A stretch of 64,000 nucleotides of DNA from Crotalaria pallida. Its lineage: Eukaryota; Streptophyta; Magnoliopsida; Fabales; Fabaceae. Shown here piece by piece: positions 13,601 through 26,151 of the stretch. Where the stretch lies: contig CM075650.1 of the NCBI GenBank assembly GCA_037953625.1, forward strand, positions 43,838,206 through 43,902,205, read 5' to 3'. The stretch's first letter is position 1, and each line of letters starts with the position of its first letter. The notes below the pieces were generated by a model. That model searched no databases and was not told where the DNA came from. It saw only the letters and a list, made by a program, of their open reading frames with translations. A program made the position numbers and the translations under genes.

Positions 13601-15862
13601 CAGCAGTCGGTAACGGGAAAGGTCACAGACCTGTAACTTCCAACTGCTAGGATGAGTTGCATCAATCATTGGATTGGTGTCCTCTACTCTGATCTAAACC
13701 ATACAGTAAATTAATTGGTGCCATAATGCGGTGGTCGGTAAAGGGAAAGGTCACAGACCTGTAACTTTCAAAGCAATGTTTCTAGACATCAAATTCCTAA
13801 ACCCCTTCATTCTTAGGCTAGCAACAAGCACCCCACATCTCAACTAACATGGTGGTCTCTTCTCTGATCACCCACACCAAATCAATGAAAATCCCTCGTA
13901 GTTTTTACTATCATGTGATCAGTCCCGCCAGTCCCTAGTAAACTTTTTTTAATCTTCATTGTACTTTCTTAAAACAGGTTACATACATCAATAAGACTAA
14001 CATAGATTAGTTATATCTCCTACTTTCAAAAGTATGCCTCAACAAGTGTATTAAAGCGCCAACAAATCCAGTATACCCAGATGCTTCCAGAGTTCCAGTG
14101 CAATGTGTCCATAGAAGGCCAAGTCAGAACCTTTGGGCAAAAGAAGGTTTTGGCTCACTCAACTATAAATGAGAAGAAAGTACGGTGCTTTAATCCCTCG
14201 CTAAATGTTTTATAATGAAAGAAATATCATTAGATATATACGAATTTCTATATGATATAATAGAAGAGTATGAGCTACAACTCAACGGTGAGGTTGTTAA
14301 GTTGTGACCCGAAGCACACGAGTTCAAATCCTGGAAATATCCTCCCCGGCCTGCTCACAAGGCTAAGGCAACATACATTTATTCTCCAGGCCCCATCAGA
14401 AGGGAGCCTCATATATTATACACGAAAACAATATTAATTGCATGTAACGTTACAGGTCGATCATTTTCTCATGGTTGTCCAACCTGTCTGTTTGGGCCTT
14501 TAGTTTTATGAGTATTCTCCCTTTCTTCAGATTTTTTGGTGATGAGTTACACTAGCACAAAACCATTTGTATTCATTTTCCTACAAGCTTGGGTGCAAGA
14601 GAATTGTCCGTATAAGATTGTTTTAGTTTAGTAGCATATAATGTTTTTACCCTAAAGAGTAATTTAAAAAACGAAAAGCTCAAAAGTTATGGATCTTGTT
14701 CCTGAAGTTTCGACAGTTTGGAGAGTGTATCAGAAGAATAGTGAATAGTCTACATGTGTGAAAGCACAGATCCACTACCAAACAAACCAATTGGTTGCAG
14801 AAGGACATGTCAATAGCATTAAATAGAGAAAAGGAGACGTAGAGCAAAAAACAAACCTGCAGGATGATCCTTTCTAGCCAAAAGAACTCCCATAAATATG
14901 CAAATGATTGAGAATACAACAGGTATGAGAAAAGCAGGCGCAACCCGATTTATCATCTTTACTCCTCCAAATACAATAAAGCATAAAACAATAGTCACTA
15001 CAATCCCGTAAATTTGTAGATCATGAGAACTTGGACTCTGTATTGGTTGCGCAATTGCAGTTCCATTAACTTTGGTGATAGTTTCTGCAGTTTCAACACA
15101 AAGTAATCATTAAATGATTAATTGCTGACTTCAAACATAATGCTTTTACACAAAAAATCAATAATGGTTAACAGCTAATTATACTAATAACTGATGCTAA
15201 AGATATGGGATAAAGAAAAAGTTGTACATGAGAAAAATACATAAAAAGTTGTTTCAATTAATCTAAAAGCAGAACATAACTCTTTCATTCTCCCTATTTC
15301 ATGTTACCAACCACCCCAAATTACAGTTAAAAAAGAAAATATGTGAAGACAAAAAGCATCTCAGGTTGATGGCCTTTGTGCACATTTCTTAATCACATAC
15401 AAAGGAGACAGTTCATTTGCCCTGTCTACTTTTCCTTCTCCAATATCCATCTCTAATTCTATTTTATTTTGAAAACAGAAACATTGTCACATAACTTCCA
15501 CTATTCCAGAAGTGATACCAAGCTTCTTGAGGGGAAATTTATGGCCGAACTAATTACTTATGACTGTTGAAGGAGATATATGTAAAACCGAAAGCACAAA
15601 ACAACTCTCTAGAGCTGATAAATAGGGCATGAATTTAAAACTGAATAATAAAATGTAAAGAATGCCACTCAGATCCTAAAAAGAAACTGTTACATTACCT
15701 TTAAAAATCCCAGCAGCAGGAATCGCTTTCAAAAATGTTTCTACCGCGCCCAATACATAACTAGAACCATAAGCAACAGACAAAGAACTTAGACTTCATT
15801 GCATGGTACGCATTAAGCTATCATGACACTACAATTTGGCAAGACTTAAAGTTTTTTGTTTA

Positions 15863-15895
<33 letters not shown>

Positions 15896-18387
15896 ATCAT
15901 TTTATGCACTTACAGTGCTCCGGCGACTGCATTCCCAAGGAAAAAGCATAGACCGATGCTAACTCCAACTTCTGGACCAAGGGCACGACCTATGAGATAG
16001 TATGGTCCCCCACCCTAGACAAGAAAAAGACACAACTATAGTATGAACGAGCAGTGCAGACTATATAAAACTAAACTAGAATGAGCAAGAAAGATAATAA
16101 AATAAAATAGAACACACAAGGATGTTTCTGGATTTAACTTTTTTTTTTTAAGTGTGCCTTTTACTCACCATCCCAGCATATACTGCCATTAGCCTTTTTG
16201 TAGGCAGTAAAGAGCACTAAAAATTAATTGCTATCTCCAAACAGAAAGCACCACCAATTTACAAAGATTTCCACTAAGACACAAAACTTTGTAGACCAAG
16301 ATGAAGTACCACTCAAGATTTATCTAGGTTTACAGAACCATGTTTTCAGTGAAGAGAAAAATTAGAAAGGAAATGTCCTCTCATCTTCAGAACTATGCTA
16401 GGCCTTGCTTGATGCACCAGAAGGGAGAGGACTATGGCACTGTGCCATGTAAAGAGAATAGGAATATAGGGTAAAGCCACAATGATAGGACAAGTCAGGA
16501 GAGGACTGTGGCACCAATAAAGTACTGCATTACTCACTGATGCAAACTTTTATAAACAGTAACTAAACAAATATTTACTTACACAAAAATGTTTTTCCTC
16601 AATAGAAACCTAATATATAAATATAAATAGGATAACAAGCTAATAAACTATCTTTGTACTGATTGTTAGGTGCAAAGACAAAACATATTACTTATACAAA
16701 AATGCCTTATTTTCCTAAATTGAAACCTAAGATGGCCAGTGATGTCTACGTTGATTGGTGTAGTTGTGTCAATGGCTCTAGTACAGGCCCACTCAGCTGT
16801 TTTCTCTAGACTTGGCTAAATTGGGAGTCCGCACATAAAGACCTGTGTTTTTAAAAAGGTTAAATTTCATAGCCAACATATCTAAATTGGGCCAAGAGAA
16901 TTCTAAATGTGAAGACATACGGACCTTTACACCATGATTCTACCCAGAAGGTAGTGGCTGTATCGAACAATAAGGTGCTTCCAGTGGGTTTAGAGAGGAT
17001 ATCCTCAGGTCCAACTTTATCTTGTGTACCTAACAGTCCCTAAATATTAATATTCAACCACTCCCTGGTCACAAATCAACTGTACTACTACTAACCTCAC
17101 AAATAACTACTAAATAGTTTAAGCAACTTGTGAAATATTTCTGTTGGTAATGAAGTTTTTCCTTTACCTAAAAAAAAACTTGTGGAATAATCCAAAATAA
17201 ATTAAAGATGGCACGTTATCTAAGGTATAATTGATTTTAACAATCAGATTTCAAAAAGAAAAAGACCATAGCCATACCAAAGAAGCAGCAGTTCAACTTA
17301 CTCATACAGTGCGTACCTTCATGGCACCATTGGTTGCTATAGCACTCAATGATATTGAAGTAAGGAAAGTACAAATGCCACATAAAGCAACAAGCACCAA
17401 TGACTCTCCTATGCCAGCCATACCAACAATCCTACAGCAATGACAATTATGGAAAAGAAAACATCTAAATTATGGTTAGTTAATGATGGAAAAGTAATCC
17501 AGTTAATGCAAAATACTAAAGGAGACCAACACGAATATTACCTACTATGTTTAACTAGCTATATTAAGCTCATATTTGGAAATGGTTATTATTATAATTT
17601 TAGAATTTAAGAGAGAAGAGAGTAGTGCAAATACAAGAGGATGAGAAATACTAGAAAAATTAAAAGACCAACCGAAAATACAAGGAGAAACAAAAAATAA
17701 GAACAAGCAACATGCAACAAAGCATAAAAAGAGAAATAATGTTGAATCATATCCCCAAGATTTAAACTTAAACGTCAAACTATTCTTGAAAGAAGACATG
17801 CAACTTTCCAATAAATGACCATTTTCATAACATGAATGAAATAAATTTATGACTTGGGACTTTTTGAACTTGAATCTGAATTGTTAAGTTGCACTCGGAT
17901 GTCGTTATAATATTTGAATACTTAAGACTTGTATTTGAATATCAATTATTACCACCAAATATTTAAAAAAATAAATCCCGAAACCATAAAGAAATGCTAT
18001 TTGTGGAAAGGTTTAAAGCAATAAAGTTACCAAGAGAAACGAATATAGTAGATGATGCCCAAAATGCTTTGTAAACATGGAATAAATACACCCATCAGTG
18101 TGCCCATTTTGTCAGGCTGCAAAATAAAAGGAACATGTTATGTCATGGCAACAAAGTAAAAAACACTAATTAGTCAAAAATCAAAATGATTATAGTACAT
18201 GTAACTTACAACAATAATGTTTTTGCATTCACAATGACAAGAAATAGACCCAGTAGTATATTAAACCATCAAATAGGAGTATGATGAATGAAAACTACAC
18301 ATTGGAAGATAGCCATACATTACTTTCATACAAACAACTAACCCCAACCCCATAGAAAACAAAAGCTCCCGTGTAGTGCGAAGTCAG

Positions 18388-18440
<53 letters not shown>

Positions 18441-18486
18441 CATACATATATATATATATGTATGTATGTATATATATATATGTATG

Positions 18487-18533
<47 letters not shown>

Positions 18534-20752
18534 AGAGAGAAGATTAACATACACTTTGTCAGGTTTCTTCTCTCCACTTTCGGTATTTTCCTTCACTTAC
18601 TCTCTATGTCCCATTATTTATCAGAGCACATGAATTTCAAAACGCCATCACCAAAATTGAGATATTTATTTTAATCTTTTTTCCTTATATATACATACAA
18701 ACCAGAAGATGTTCTGGTTTGAGGTTTGTTTTCTATTCAATTTCTTATTTTAGTAAACTCAAGTCATGAGCGTATACATGATATAACATTTGAATATCTC
18801 ATTGCTGTTAACAGAAGCAAATCAAATTCAATCGAAAGGAAGTAAACTTATAACAGAGAAATTAAGGTACCTGCCCAGCAGTGATGGGAATATCCTCACC
18901 ATCTCTAGGACTAGATGGCTGTGCAACTTGCTCGCCAGTCATGCTGGAGAAGGACATAATATCATCAATAAAAAATTGTGTTCAAACTAGGCAAGCAAGA
19001 AAAAGTTCCCGAACTAAAATCAATTTTCGCAATGAACATTGATCTAATGCAAACTTCCACTATAAGAAACAATTAGAGATAACCAATGCAGTGTTTGAGC
19101 AGGTAACATGAACAACAGTAGTTCGTAAAGTTAAAAGACTGTTAAAACCCAACAGCTTAAGAGAAATGTCAGAAGCGAGTCTAATATACCTTTTAAGACC
19201 AAGAATGTTGACAAGAGAATCGAAACCAAACAATTCCAGTTTTGATTCTTGTTGGGATCCATTAGGCAGTTGTTCATGAGGACCATTCCCTTCTTTGGCA
19301 TCAGAACTCCCATTCACACCGGGACCTACATTTATATTTCTGACACAATATAAAGATAAACATTAGTCAATAAAAGCACTCCTAATAATTCAATGGATTT
19401 AATTTTGACATAATATCAGTATGAGTTTTTTTTACACTATCATCCAATCATGCACTGCCACATCATTAAAAATATTTAACTCTCATATAACTAACTCAAA
19501 TGTCACACATACATACAGTAACAGAGTTTTAAACTGCAATCCATAACCGCAATTGAGGCTTCAATATTGTGATTTCAGTAGACACTGAAACCGCATCGCT
19601 GTGGCCACATCAGTGAACAGGACAATATACGATATACGATTGGTTGATGGTGTAAAAGACATTACATTCTCATTTCATCCAAATTCAACTCCAACTCAAT
19701 CCATTCATTTTATTGCAAGTTGTTAAGCTAAGTTCCTCAACAAAAACAATCACACATTTTATTTCTCTGTAGTCAATCCCAGTGGGATCCCACGCAATCC
19801 CGGGATCCCATCCCAGATTTCCATCCCGGCTGTCCCGACTCCAAATCCCAGTTAACCCAGGTCCAAAATCCCAGTATCCCACTGGGATCTCACTGGGAAA
19901 GGGACAACGGGGTTAAAACCCGATTTTGAACTCATTTTTAAAATGACATGTAGCTTTGTTTGGGACCTTTGAGTCATTTCGACAATCCCCTGAACCTTTT
20001 ACTAGATTTATGTCATTGATTTTGAGCTTATGACTTTAATTTTGTGTATTTTTTTAATTTTGGCCTTCATATGTGTGTAGTATAAATTGCTTATTTTAAA
20101 TTGCTTATTTTGCCTTCCTAAACATCCTTATCCCGGCCATCCCGCTATCCCATTTTTGGGGAAGGCTGGGATGCTATGGGATCTGGGATTGATTACAGAG
20201 ATTTCACTTGCTCTAAACATTGACGAGCTATCACAACGATTCACAACTCACACCAAAGCCATCCTAAGTAAACTACTAATTCTTTCTTCTTTTTTTTTTT
20301 TTGGATAAGCCAATTGCATTAATAACCAAATGTCTTGCATCAAGGAACTCAACCAACAGGTTCACCCTACTAACAAAAAGTTAAAACCAAACCAGTAATA
20401 AGAATGAACATAGGGAAACTACTAATTCCACACTATACACCAGAATACCAGATACGTCTAATATCACAATTCACACCAAAGCCATCCTAAGCAAGCTAAG
20501 AATTCCATCGATCCAATAGCACTCGATTTCTTCCAACATTAAGTCCAATGCATACTCTCATTAAAGACACAGGGCGGTGCAGTGCACAAGGCTCCCACCT
20601 AGTGGGGTCAGGAGAGAGCAGATATACGCAGCCTTACCCCCTAAGCAAGCTGAAAGCCTGTTTCCAGGATTTGAACTCATGACCTCCGGATAACATAGCA
20701 AGAAACCTTACCATTGCACCGAGACTCACCCTCTACTCTCAGTACAATACAT

Positions 20753-20786
<34 letters not shown>

Positions 20787-20990
20787 CCAAAATTCAAATT
20801 TCAACAGCAAATGAAATCACAAGTGTTAAGAATGAAACCTGAGATGAGGAGGTAGATTTGAAGCAGAGGAAGAGGATCCAGGATCTATCGGAGACATTTC
20901 GAGAACTGCGCGATCGTTAGCCAACACGGGACGATACTTGCGAACGCGAAAACCGTCTTCTCCGCCTCCTTCAATGTCAACTTCCTCCAT
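7616..20990 (-). CDS. CCC1: Cation-chloride cotransporter, plant CCC1/KCC-like
   Basis: Electroneutral SLC12-family symporter moving Cl- with K+ and/or Na+; plant CCC1 is known from endomembranes (Golgi/TGN) and affects ion homeostasis. Thirteen exons: 20839-20990, 19190-19339, 18871-18943, 18031-18116, 17317-17431, 15914-16014, 15699-15760, 14857-15084, 13166-13280, 12284-12478, 11701-12101, 10049-10210, 7616-8703. They total 2928 nt (975 aa plus stop). All junctions are GT-AG and in phase, and the length equals Arabidopsis CCC1 as I recall it. The start is the ATG opening MEEVDIEGGGEDG; an upstream ATG in the same open frame only adds UTR-like codons. Residues about 80-100 hold the conserved FGFDSLVNILGL motif. 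The membrane domain (about 128-600) includes IYYIRFSWIVGMAG, GGGPYYLIGRALGPEVG and AVTGIMAGSNRS. The cytosolic C-terminal domain (about 600-975) contains HPKNWYPIPLVFCRPWG and ends RDVVTLFT. No break was seen. Confidence 0.96.
13513..13762. repeat. Intronic tandem duplication, about 125 bp x2
   Basis: Two adjacent copies (13513-13634 and 13635-13762) share CTAGGATGAGTTGCAT, CCTCTACTCTGATCTAAACC and GGTCACAGACCTGTAACTT with scattered differences. They lie in the intron between the exons ending 14857 and starting 13280. Confidence 0.8.
14275..14415 (+). mobile_element. Au-type SINE, degenerate
   Basis: Contains a pol III B-box-like GAGTTCAAATCCTGG preceded by GGTGAGGTTGTTAAG, then AAGGCTAAGGCAACATACAT and CTCCAGGCCCCATCAGAAG with GGAGCC. 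This is the order of motifs in the plant Au SINE. No clear TSD. It is intronic and in the orientation opposite to the host gene. Confidence 0.55.
15864..15893. repeat. Poly(A) tract
   Basis: A run of about 30 A on the plus strand in a short CCC intron. On the transcribed strand it is a U-rich tract upstream of the acceptor for the exon 15699-15760. Confidence 0.9.
18389..18531. repeat. (TA)n/(CATA)n microsatellite
   Basis: Alternating TA runs interrupted by CATACATA and TATGTATG blocks, so the tract is nearly self-complementary over 140 bp. It lies in the intron between the exons ending 18871 and starting 18116. Open frames here are repeat artefacts. Confidence 0.95.
19764..20201. mobile_element. 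Small TIR element with GGGATCCC-rich ends
   Basis: The ends are inverted repeats: TCTCTGTAGTCAATCCCAG on the left and, read from the other strand, TCTCTGTAATCAATCCCAG on the right, one mismatch in 19. Inside each end are many GGGAT/ATCCC words, like the subterminal repeats of hAT and CACTA elements. A possible 3-bp TTT target duplication flanks it. No coding sequence. Superfamily uncertain. It lies in the first CCC coding intron. Confidence 0.5.
20561..20733 (-). mobile_element. Au SINE with target site duplication
   Basis: Read on the minus strand it starts GGGTGAGTCTCGGTGCAATG, has the B-box-like GAGTTCAAATCCTGG and GGGTAAGGCTGCGTATAT, and ends in a short T-rich tail. These are the landmarks of the plant Au SINE. 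It is flanked by TACTCTCA at 20553-20560 and 20734-20741. It sits in the first coding intron of the CCC gene in the same orientation as the gene. Confidence 0.8.
20753..20786. repeat. (CAA)n microsatellite
   Basis: About eleven CAA units in the first coding intron, close to the exon 1 donor. Confidence 0.9.
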
Positions 20991-21350
20991 TTTCTTCTTC
21001 TTCTTCTTCTTCCGATCTAACTCAACGGATCCAACGAAATGAATCTGAATCAGAAATCGGATATACAAAGAGAGAAAATGCAACAACAAAGGAATATTTG
21101 AGATCCAAGATTTGCACTAACAATATTATATATCATATATTATAATAAATAATTAATAATTATATTATAATTAAAAAAAATTATTATTATTATTATTATT
21201 AAATGCTTACTCAATGAATTAAAGTGTGGATGGGGTAAGATGGAGAAAGATGCGTGTTTGAATAGGAATGGGGAAATGGAGAAGAAAGGCAGCGAGAGTT
21301 TGAAAGTTAAAATCGACGGAATGCAATGCTGAAGAGATATATATTACGAG
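20991..21350 (-). promoter_or_regulatory. CCC gene 5' UTR and promoter region
   Basis: Directly upstream of the start codon is a purine-rich GAAGAAGAAGAAGAAAATG context. Upstream is a pyrimidine-rich stretch (CCTTTCTTCTCCATTTCCCC near 21265-21285) and a TATA-like TATATATC near 21337. An AT-rich block bounded by a GTAAGC donor at 21210 and a TTAG acceptor at 21117 could be a 94-nt 5' UTR intron. Transcript ends are not visible from sequence. Confidence 0.4.
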
Positions 21351-22021
21351 AATGGAAGAATGCTTCTTCCATTTTTTGCAATTTATTTATCATTGACAAA
21401 TGCGTTGGCTTTTCAAGCTTTTAACCAGTCACATACAATTCAAATTCAATTCAATGATGGTGTTGTGTGTGTGTGTGTTTTTTTTTTAATTATTATTATT
21501 ACTATTACTATTATTATATTTTAATTGCATTTTTGTCCTTTGAAATAGTTGGGATTGTGATTTTAGTCCCTTTATTTTTTTTCCTTGATAATTGTTAGTT
21601 ATTGATTCATCTTTTGACTAACATTAGAACTTCATTTTATCTAATTCACAAAATTTGTTGATTAACATATGTGAAGTGTTAATTATTTAAATAATTCTAA
21701 TAATGAAAATTGGTAATAAATTAAGTTTTGGTGATGGATTAATTGTGCAAAAATTAGCAATTAACTTTCATCATCTTCAATAAGCCTCAACTTCTAACTT
21801 CATTGTTGATCTGGGATTTGATCTTAATAACTCATGGCAGTAATTATTAATCATCAATCCTAGTATATAACTTTCAAATTGAGTCATCCACTTATTCCTT
21901 TGAAGCATTTGTAGTCCATTGTGCTTACGACATAATGATCCCAATTTTCTATTTTTTTTAGCTTTCTCTCCAATATTATTCACTTTAAGCTTTGGATTTT
22001 TTGGGTAAGAGTGTTCTATAA
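21351..22021. other. AT-rich intergenic DNA
   Basis: No gene or element recognised. A short (TG)n tract lies near 21465-21480. The segment ends exactly at the LTR start at 22022. Confidence 0.5.
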
Positions 22022-22778
22022 TGTAACACCCTAATTTATTATTACCCTTAATTGCACATTATTAAATTATGGACTAAAAAATTTCTTTTTAACACTTAAT
22101 TGCTTATAAAAATCTCCGAAAAATTGGACGGAATTTACTTTGTTTTATGGATATTCCCAAAACTTGGTTTTCCTGTGAACCTGTCATAAACATAATCTCT
22201 TGTAAACTGCAAGCCAACAGGGCAAAGTGCATTCATATACATCATTTTTCAAAATATGAACAAGTTATAAAATAGTTTGATTACCAAAAGATAACCTCTT
22301 CCCAAAGAGATAATACATATTATATATACATCAAGTGTCCAAAAATAAAACCCTGGATCAACACATGGTCCCACCCCTAAAACATTCACACTTCACGGTG
22401 TGGAGTGTGCTCCTGCTCGGCCACAACTCGTGCAAGCTACGCCTCAGTACCTGTAATAAAAATGGCAAGAAGGGTAACATTACACAGAACTTAGAATAAT
22501 AGCTTCTAAAAGGACATAATAACTAACTAAGTCATTACTATTAATTATTAATTTACGTTACACTATGCTCGCACAACTCTTAGCCATTCTCATGTTTCAC
22601 TGTTTTCACCTCATTATTTATTCTGATTCCCATATTTCTTTCTATTCATATTCAATCTTTCATTATCATAGGTTTCATATACCTTTCCGGTCTTTCCATT
22701 TCTTTCTTATCTTTCACTATCATAGTTTCCATTTGTCTTTCTATTCTTTTTAATCTTACTTATACTTTCACTCTCCTC

Positions 22779-23217
22779 TCGGTGGGTCCTATTATCATCA
22801 ATTCACACGCACCACTCGGGCGGGGTCCTATTCTTATCCATTTACACACACAAATAAGGCGGGTCCTATTATCATTAGTTTACACACACCATAAAGGCGG
22901 GTCCTATTACATTTTACACACTCCTTCTTGGAGGGTCATTATACTTACACTTATTCACGTTCCATTAAGGAAGGTCGTTCATACTCATTCACGCTCCACT
23001 GTGGAGGGTCATTCCTAAACTTTCACACTCCACTTAGGGAGGGTCATTATCATTTATTCTCGCTCCCTTTGGGGGGGGGTCATTATTCACACTCCATTAT
23101 GGAGGGTCATTATCTCGCTCCATTATGGATGGTCATTATCTCGCTCCTTTCGGAGGGTCATTATCTCGCTCCTTTCGGAGGGTCATTATCTCGCTCCGTT
23201 ATGGAGGGTCATTATCT
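22779..23217. repeat. Hairpin minisatellite in type A LTR
   Basis: About fourteen units of 25-40 bp. Each has a CTCC-N4/5-GGAG stem-loop followed by the constant tail GGGTCATTAT or GGGTCC. Loops are ATTAT, GTTAT, TTTC, TTCTT and ACTGT. One unit has TTCC-ATTAA-GGAA, a compensating stem change. Confidence 0.85.
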
Positions 23218-24544
23218 TACACAATCACACACAACACATTCATATATTCAAACATCATAATCCTATATTCACACACAATATTAGGTGGGTCCATCTCACA
23301 TTAGTAGTATAATTTCATTTCCACTTTTCAACACTCATAATTAATTCATTAATCACTTAGTATTCTTCCAATTCCATTATAAGTTCTATGATTAATAACA
23401 TATTCATTACTCTTTACCAATGTTCCTATCAAAGTATTCTCAACCACAATTATCATTTTCACTTAGCACACATAGCCCTATATTTTCCATATTTGCTATC
23501 CATTATCAATCTACACTATAACAAGTTTACAACTCATGTTTTTCTTTTCTTTCCCTACTTCTCAATTACCCCTCTAATTCCATATTTCATGTCTATCATA
23601 ATTCTATATCTTTACAAGCATACAAACAAGTTTCTTTTCTTTATTTCTTTGCTTCTAAGCCCATAATCATCAACTACCCTAAGGTTTATTGTTATAATCA
23701 ATTCCCTATCCTTAGTTCTCACTATATACCATCTACAATCTATACTCTAAATAGAGGTAATACCCCCTCCTTACCTCAAGTGTGGAGAGATGAGAAACCT
23801 TCAAAACCCTAGCTTTTCCTCTTACCCTAAACTCCTTTAATCTTGAACCCTTTGAACTTTCCTTGGAACCTCAACCAAGCACTATGTGGTGTGTGGAAAC
23901 CTTGTCTAGAGGAGAGGGAGAGGGAGGAGTAGACTTCTCTTCCATTTGCTCTTGAGAGGAAGTTATGAGAAAGGAGGTTGTTGTTTCATGGTTATGGAGC
24001 TTAGAGAAAGACAGCTCCAAGGTTAATGTTGTTGATGATGATGTCGTGTGTTGGTGTTGTTGATAGGGTGATGAAGCTTGTCAATGGAGCTTGCTGATGA
24101 TGATATGCGTGTGGTTGGTGTTGGGGTGGTGATGATGTTCTTGGTTCTCTTGAGCTCTAGGATTTGGATGATGGAAATGGTGATGGTAATGGGGTTGATG
24201 ATAATGGGTGCTCTTAGTTCTTGAGTTCTTGATGATGGTGAATGTGCCTTTAGTGAGGGATGATGAAGCTTGGTAATGGAGGTGATGAGTGTGAGCCCTA
24301 GTGCTCTTGGTTCTTGAGAGAAATGAGAGAAGAAGAGAGAATGGGTTTGTGTTTGTGAGAAGGAGAGAAAGTGAGTGTGTTTGTTTTATGAAGAGGGTGT
24401 TTGTTGCATGTGCTTGGAATTGTGTGGCTCTTAAACAATGGCTTCGTCAAGAAGATTTGTAATATGTGGTTGTGAGAGGAAGCTTTTCCAAGAAGCTTGG
24501 CATGTGTAGTCCTCATGACTTTATTTTTTTTTTCTAGGTTACAT

Positions 24545-24741
24545 GACTGGTAATCGATCACCCCCACCAGGTCATCGATTACATCCCTAATTCCTAATGG
24601 TTTGGTTCCTCACAGGAGGTAGGTAATCGATTACCTTCCCCAAGTAATCAATTATCTCCCCAAAACTCAAATCTAGGGTTTCTCACAGGAAGCTGGTAAT
24701 TGATTATCTCCCCAAAGTAATCGATTACTTTGCTTGATTTT
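24545..24741. promoter_or_regulatory. TAATCGATTA palindrome cluster in LTR U3
   Basis: Seven copies or near copies (GGTAATCGATTACC and variants with CAATTA, TGATTA or ATCGATCA) within 200 bp, 160-355 bp from the minus-strand LTR start. It has the same motif class and a similar position to the cluster at 4691-4825. Confidence 0.6.
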
Positions 24742-24900
24742 CATATTTCGAGTGTTTCTAATTCTAAGACATTCCCCTTAATCCCTTCTTACACTTTGGC
24801 TATGGTTATTTCACTTTAACCTTGCTTACTCTCAATAGTTCCATTAGTTTAACTTAGATTTATTCTAATTAAGCTTGGAACTAAAATCAGGGATGTTACA

Positions 24901-26151
24901 ACACTTATTGGAATTTCGCCGTTCAATTCCTTCAATGAAGAACCATCCCATTGGTAAGGTTTCTCGACTACGATTCTTACTTCTTCTCGGTTTTATTCCC
25001 CCACTTAGGACGTTTCTAAGTCCACACTGCTTGGCACTTTCATGCTTATATTGGGATATACTACTTCTTGTTCTTACTCCAGGCTTTCCTTTTCGCTTCT
25101 GACTGTCAAGGTTATGTCTCATTGTCGCCCAGACAATGTCCAAGTTGTCTATTAAGTTCTCCCCCACTTGGCATCGGCATACCTTGTTGTATCAATGTCA
25201 GGATGTAGGGAATTGAATGCGTCAATTTCTGACCACCTTTCGGAATTGAAAGCTTTGTTGATTTGACTACCTATTGGTGGTCATTGGGTTGAAACGAATT
25301 CCTAAGGTTTGCAAAATCTCGTATCCGCACACATCTAGGTTCTTGTACTCAATAAAGAGCACGGATCAATAGTTTAATTTGGTTGGTCTCGGCGTGGAGA
25401 CTTTATGAAGCTGTCTAGGTTTATTTTTCTTGCGGGCAGTCGCTCAAGAGTCTTGTTAGTAAAACTCCTAATAGGCCCAGGACTACCAAAGTCTGGTGTA
25501 AATCTCCAGGGAAAGTTGGAGATGATTTCTAGGGTCAGCTTGATTCCCTAAGGAATTCTACATGAAAGATTTGGAAAGGGTACTGTTCAGGTTGACTTCC
25601 TTTCTCCTAAAGGTGGTACTTCTTGGGAAATTCTATTTCGGGTTGGTTTTTGTTTTAACTATAAACTTTCAATGACATTGGCCATTAATAAGTGCAAAGA
25701 TCGAGGTGGTCAATCCCATTCTCACATTTACCAATAGCAACATCATTGCCTGGTTTGCTGATGATATTATCACTTAACAGTTGCAAGGGTAAGGATGACC
25801 AATCTTAACCTTACACTCTATTAAACGACAACACCATCACGGAATTTAGTTAAGTTTTAAACGAGGGTCCTATAACCTATCACTTCTTTCTAACTGTTGT
25901 CACTGTCTCAGCTTAGCTTGGTTCATTTGAACCAAACTCTCTAGGATTGAGGCAATCTTGCCACTATCACTACGTCTCCAAGCCATACTATCTAATCCTG
26001 GAAAAGAAGGCAAGTTAATACATATATAAATAAGTAATTACATATGTATCCTATTCGTCTAACTTAGACACTTGACTATACATCGGTTACTCGCTTAGTG
26101 AGTAAATCACTAGAGTTGTGTGTCCACACTTCAAGGCCGAGGACAAACTGA
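24901..26151 (-). mobile_element. Internal region of non-autonomous LTR element
   Basis: About 1.25 kb between two LTRs, with a primer site at its 26 kb end. No gag or pol can be read. A purine-rich AGTGGGGGAGAA on the minus strand near 25155-25170 resembles a polypurine tract but lies about 250 bp from the LTR at 24900. The element could not have encoded its own replication proteins and may have been rearranged. Confidence 0.5.

Larger units (their letters stand above)
22022..24900 (-). repeat. Long LTR, type A (2.88 kb)
   Basis: Bounded by TGTAACACCC and GGGATGTTACA, so both ends carry the TG..CA and inverted terminal heptamer of an LTR. Orientation is taken from the related copy at 26166, which is followed on the minus strand by a tRNA-Met-type primer site. 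Inside are a hairpin array (22779-23217) and a palindrome cluster (24545-24741). No protein-coding sequence. It is probably a Ty3/gypsy LTR from the TGTAACACCC start. The segment at 30821-32470 is a second, truncated copy of its left half. Confidence 0.75.

Noticed and set aside
18338..18674. Tyr/Ile-rich open frames on both strands
   Set aside because: Products of a (TA)n/(CATA)n microsatellite in an intron.
20991..21089. In-frame upstream ATG extending the CCC N-terminus
   Set aside because: The extension is hydrophobic then poly-Lys from a GAA-type repeat and has no counterpart in plant CCC1; MEEVDIE fits the family start.
22782..23260. Open frames of 78-110 codons across the hairpin minisatellite (also 31502-32082, up to 190 codons)
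   Set aside because: They are the repeat units read through; several frames are open at once and there are no domains. Not genes.
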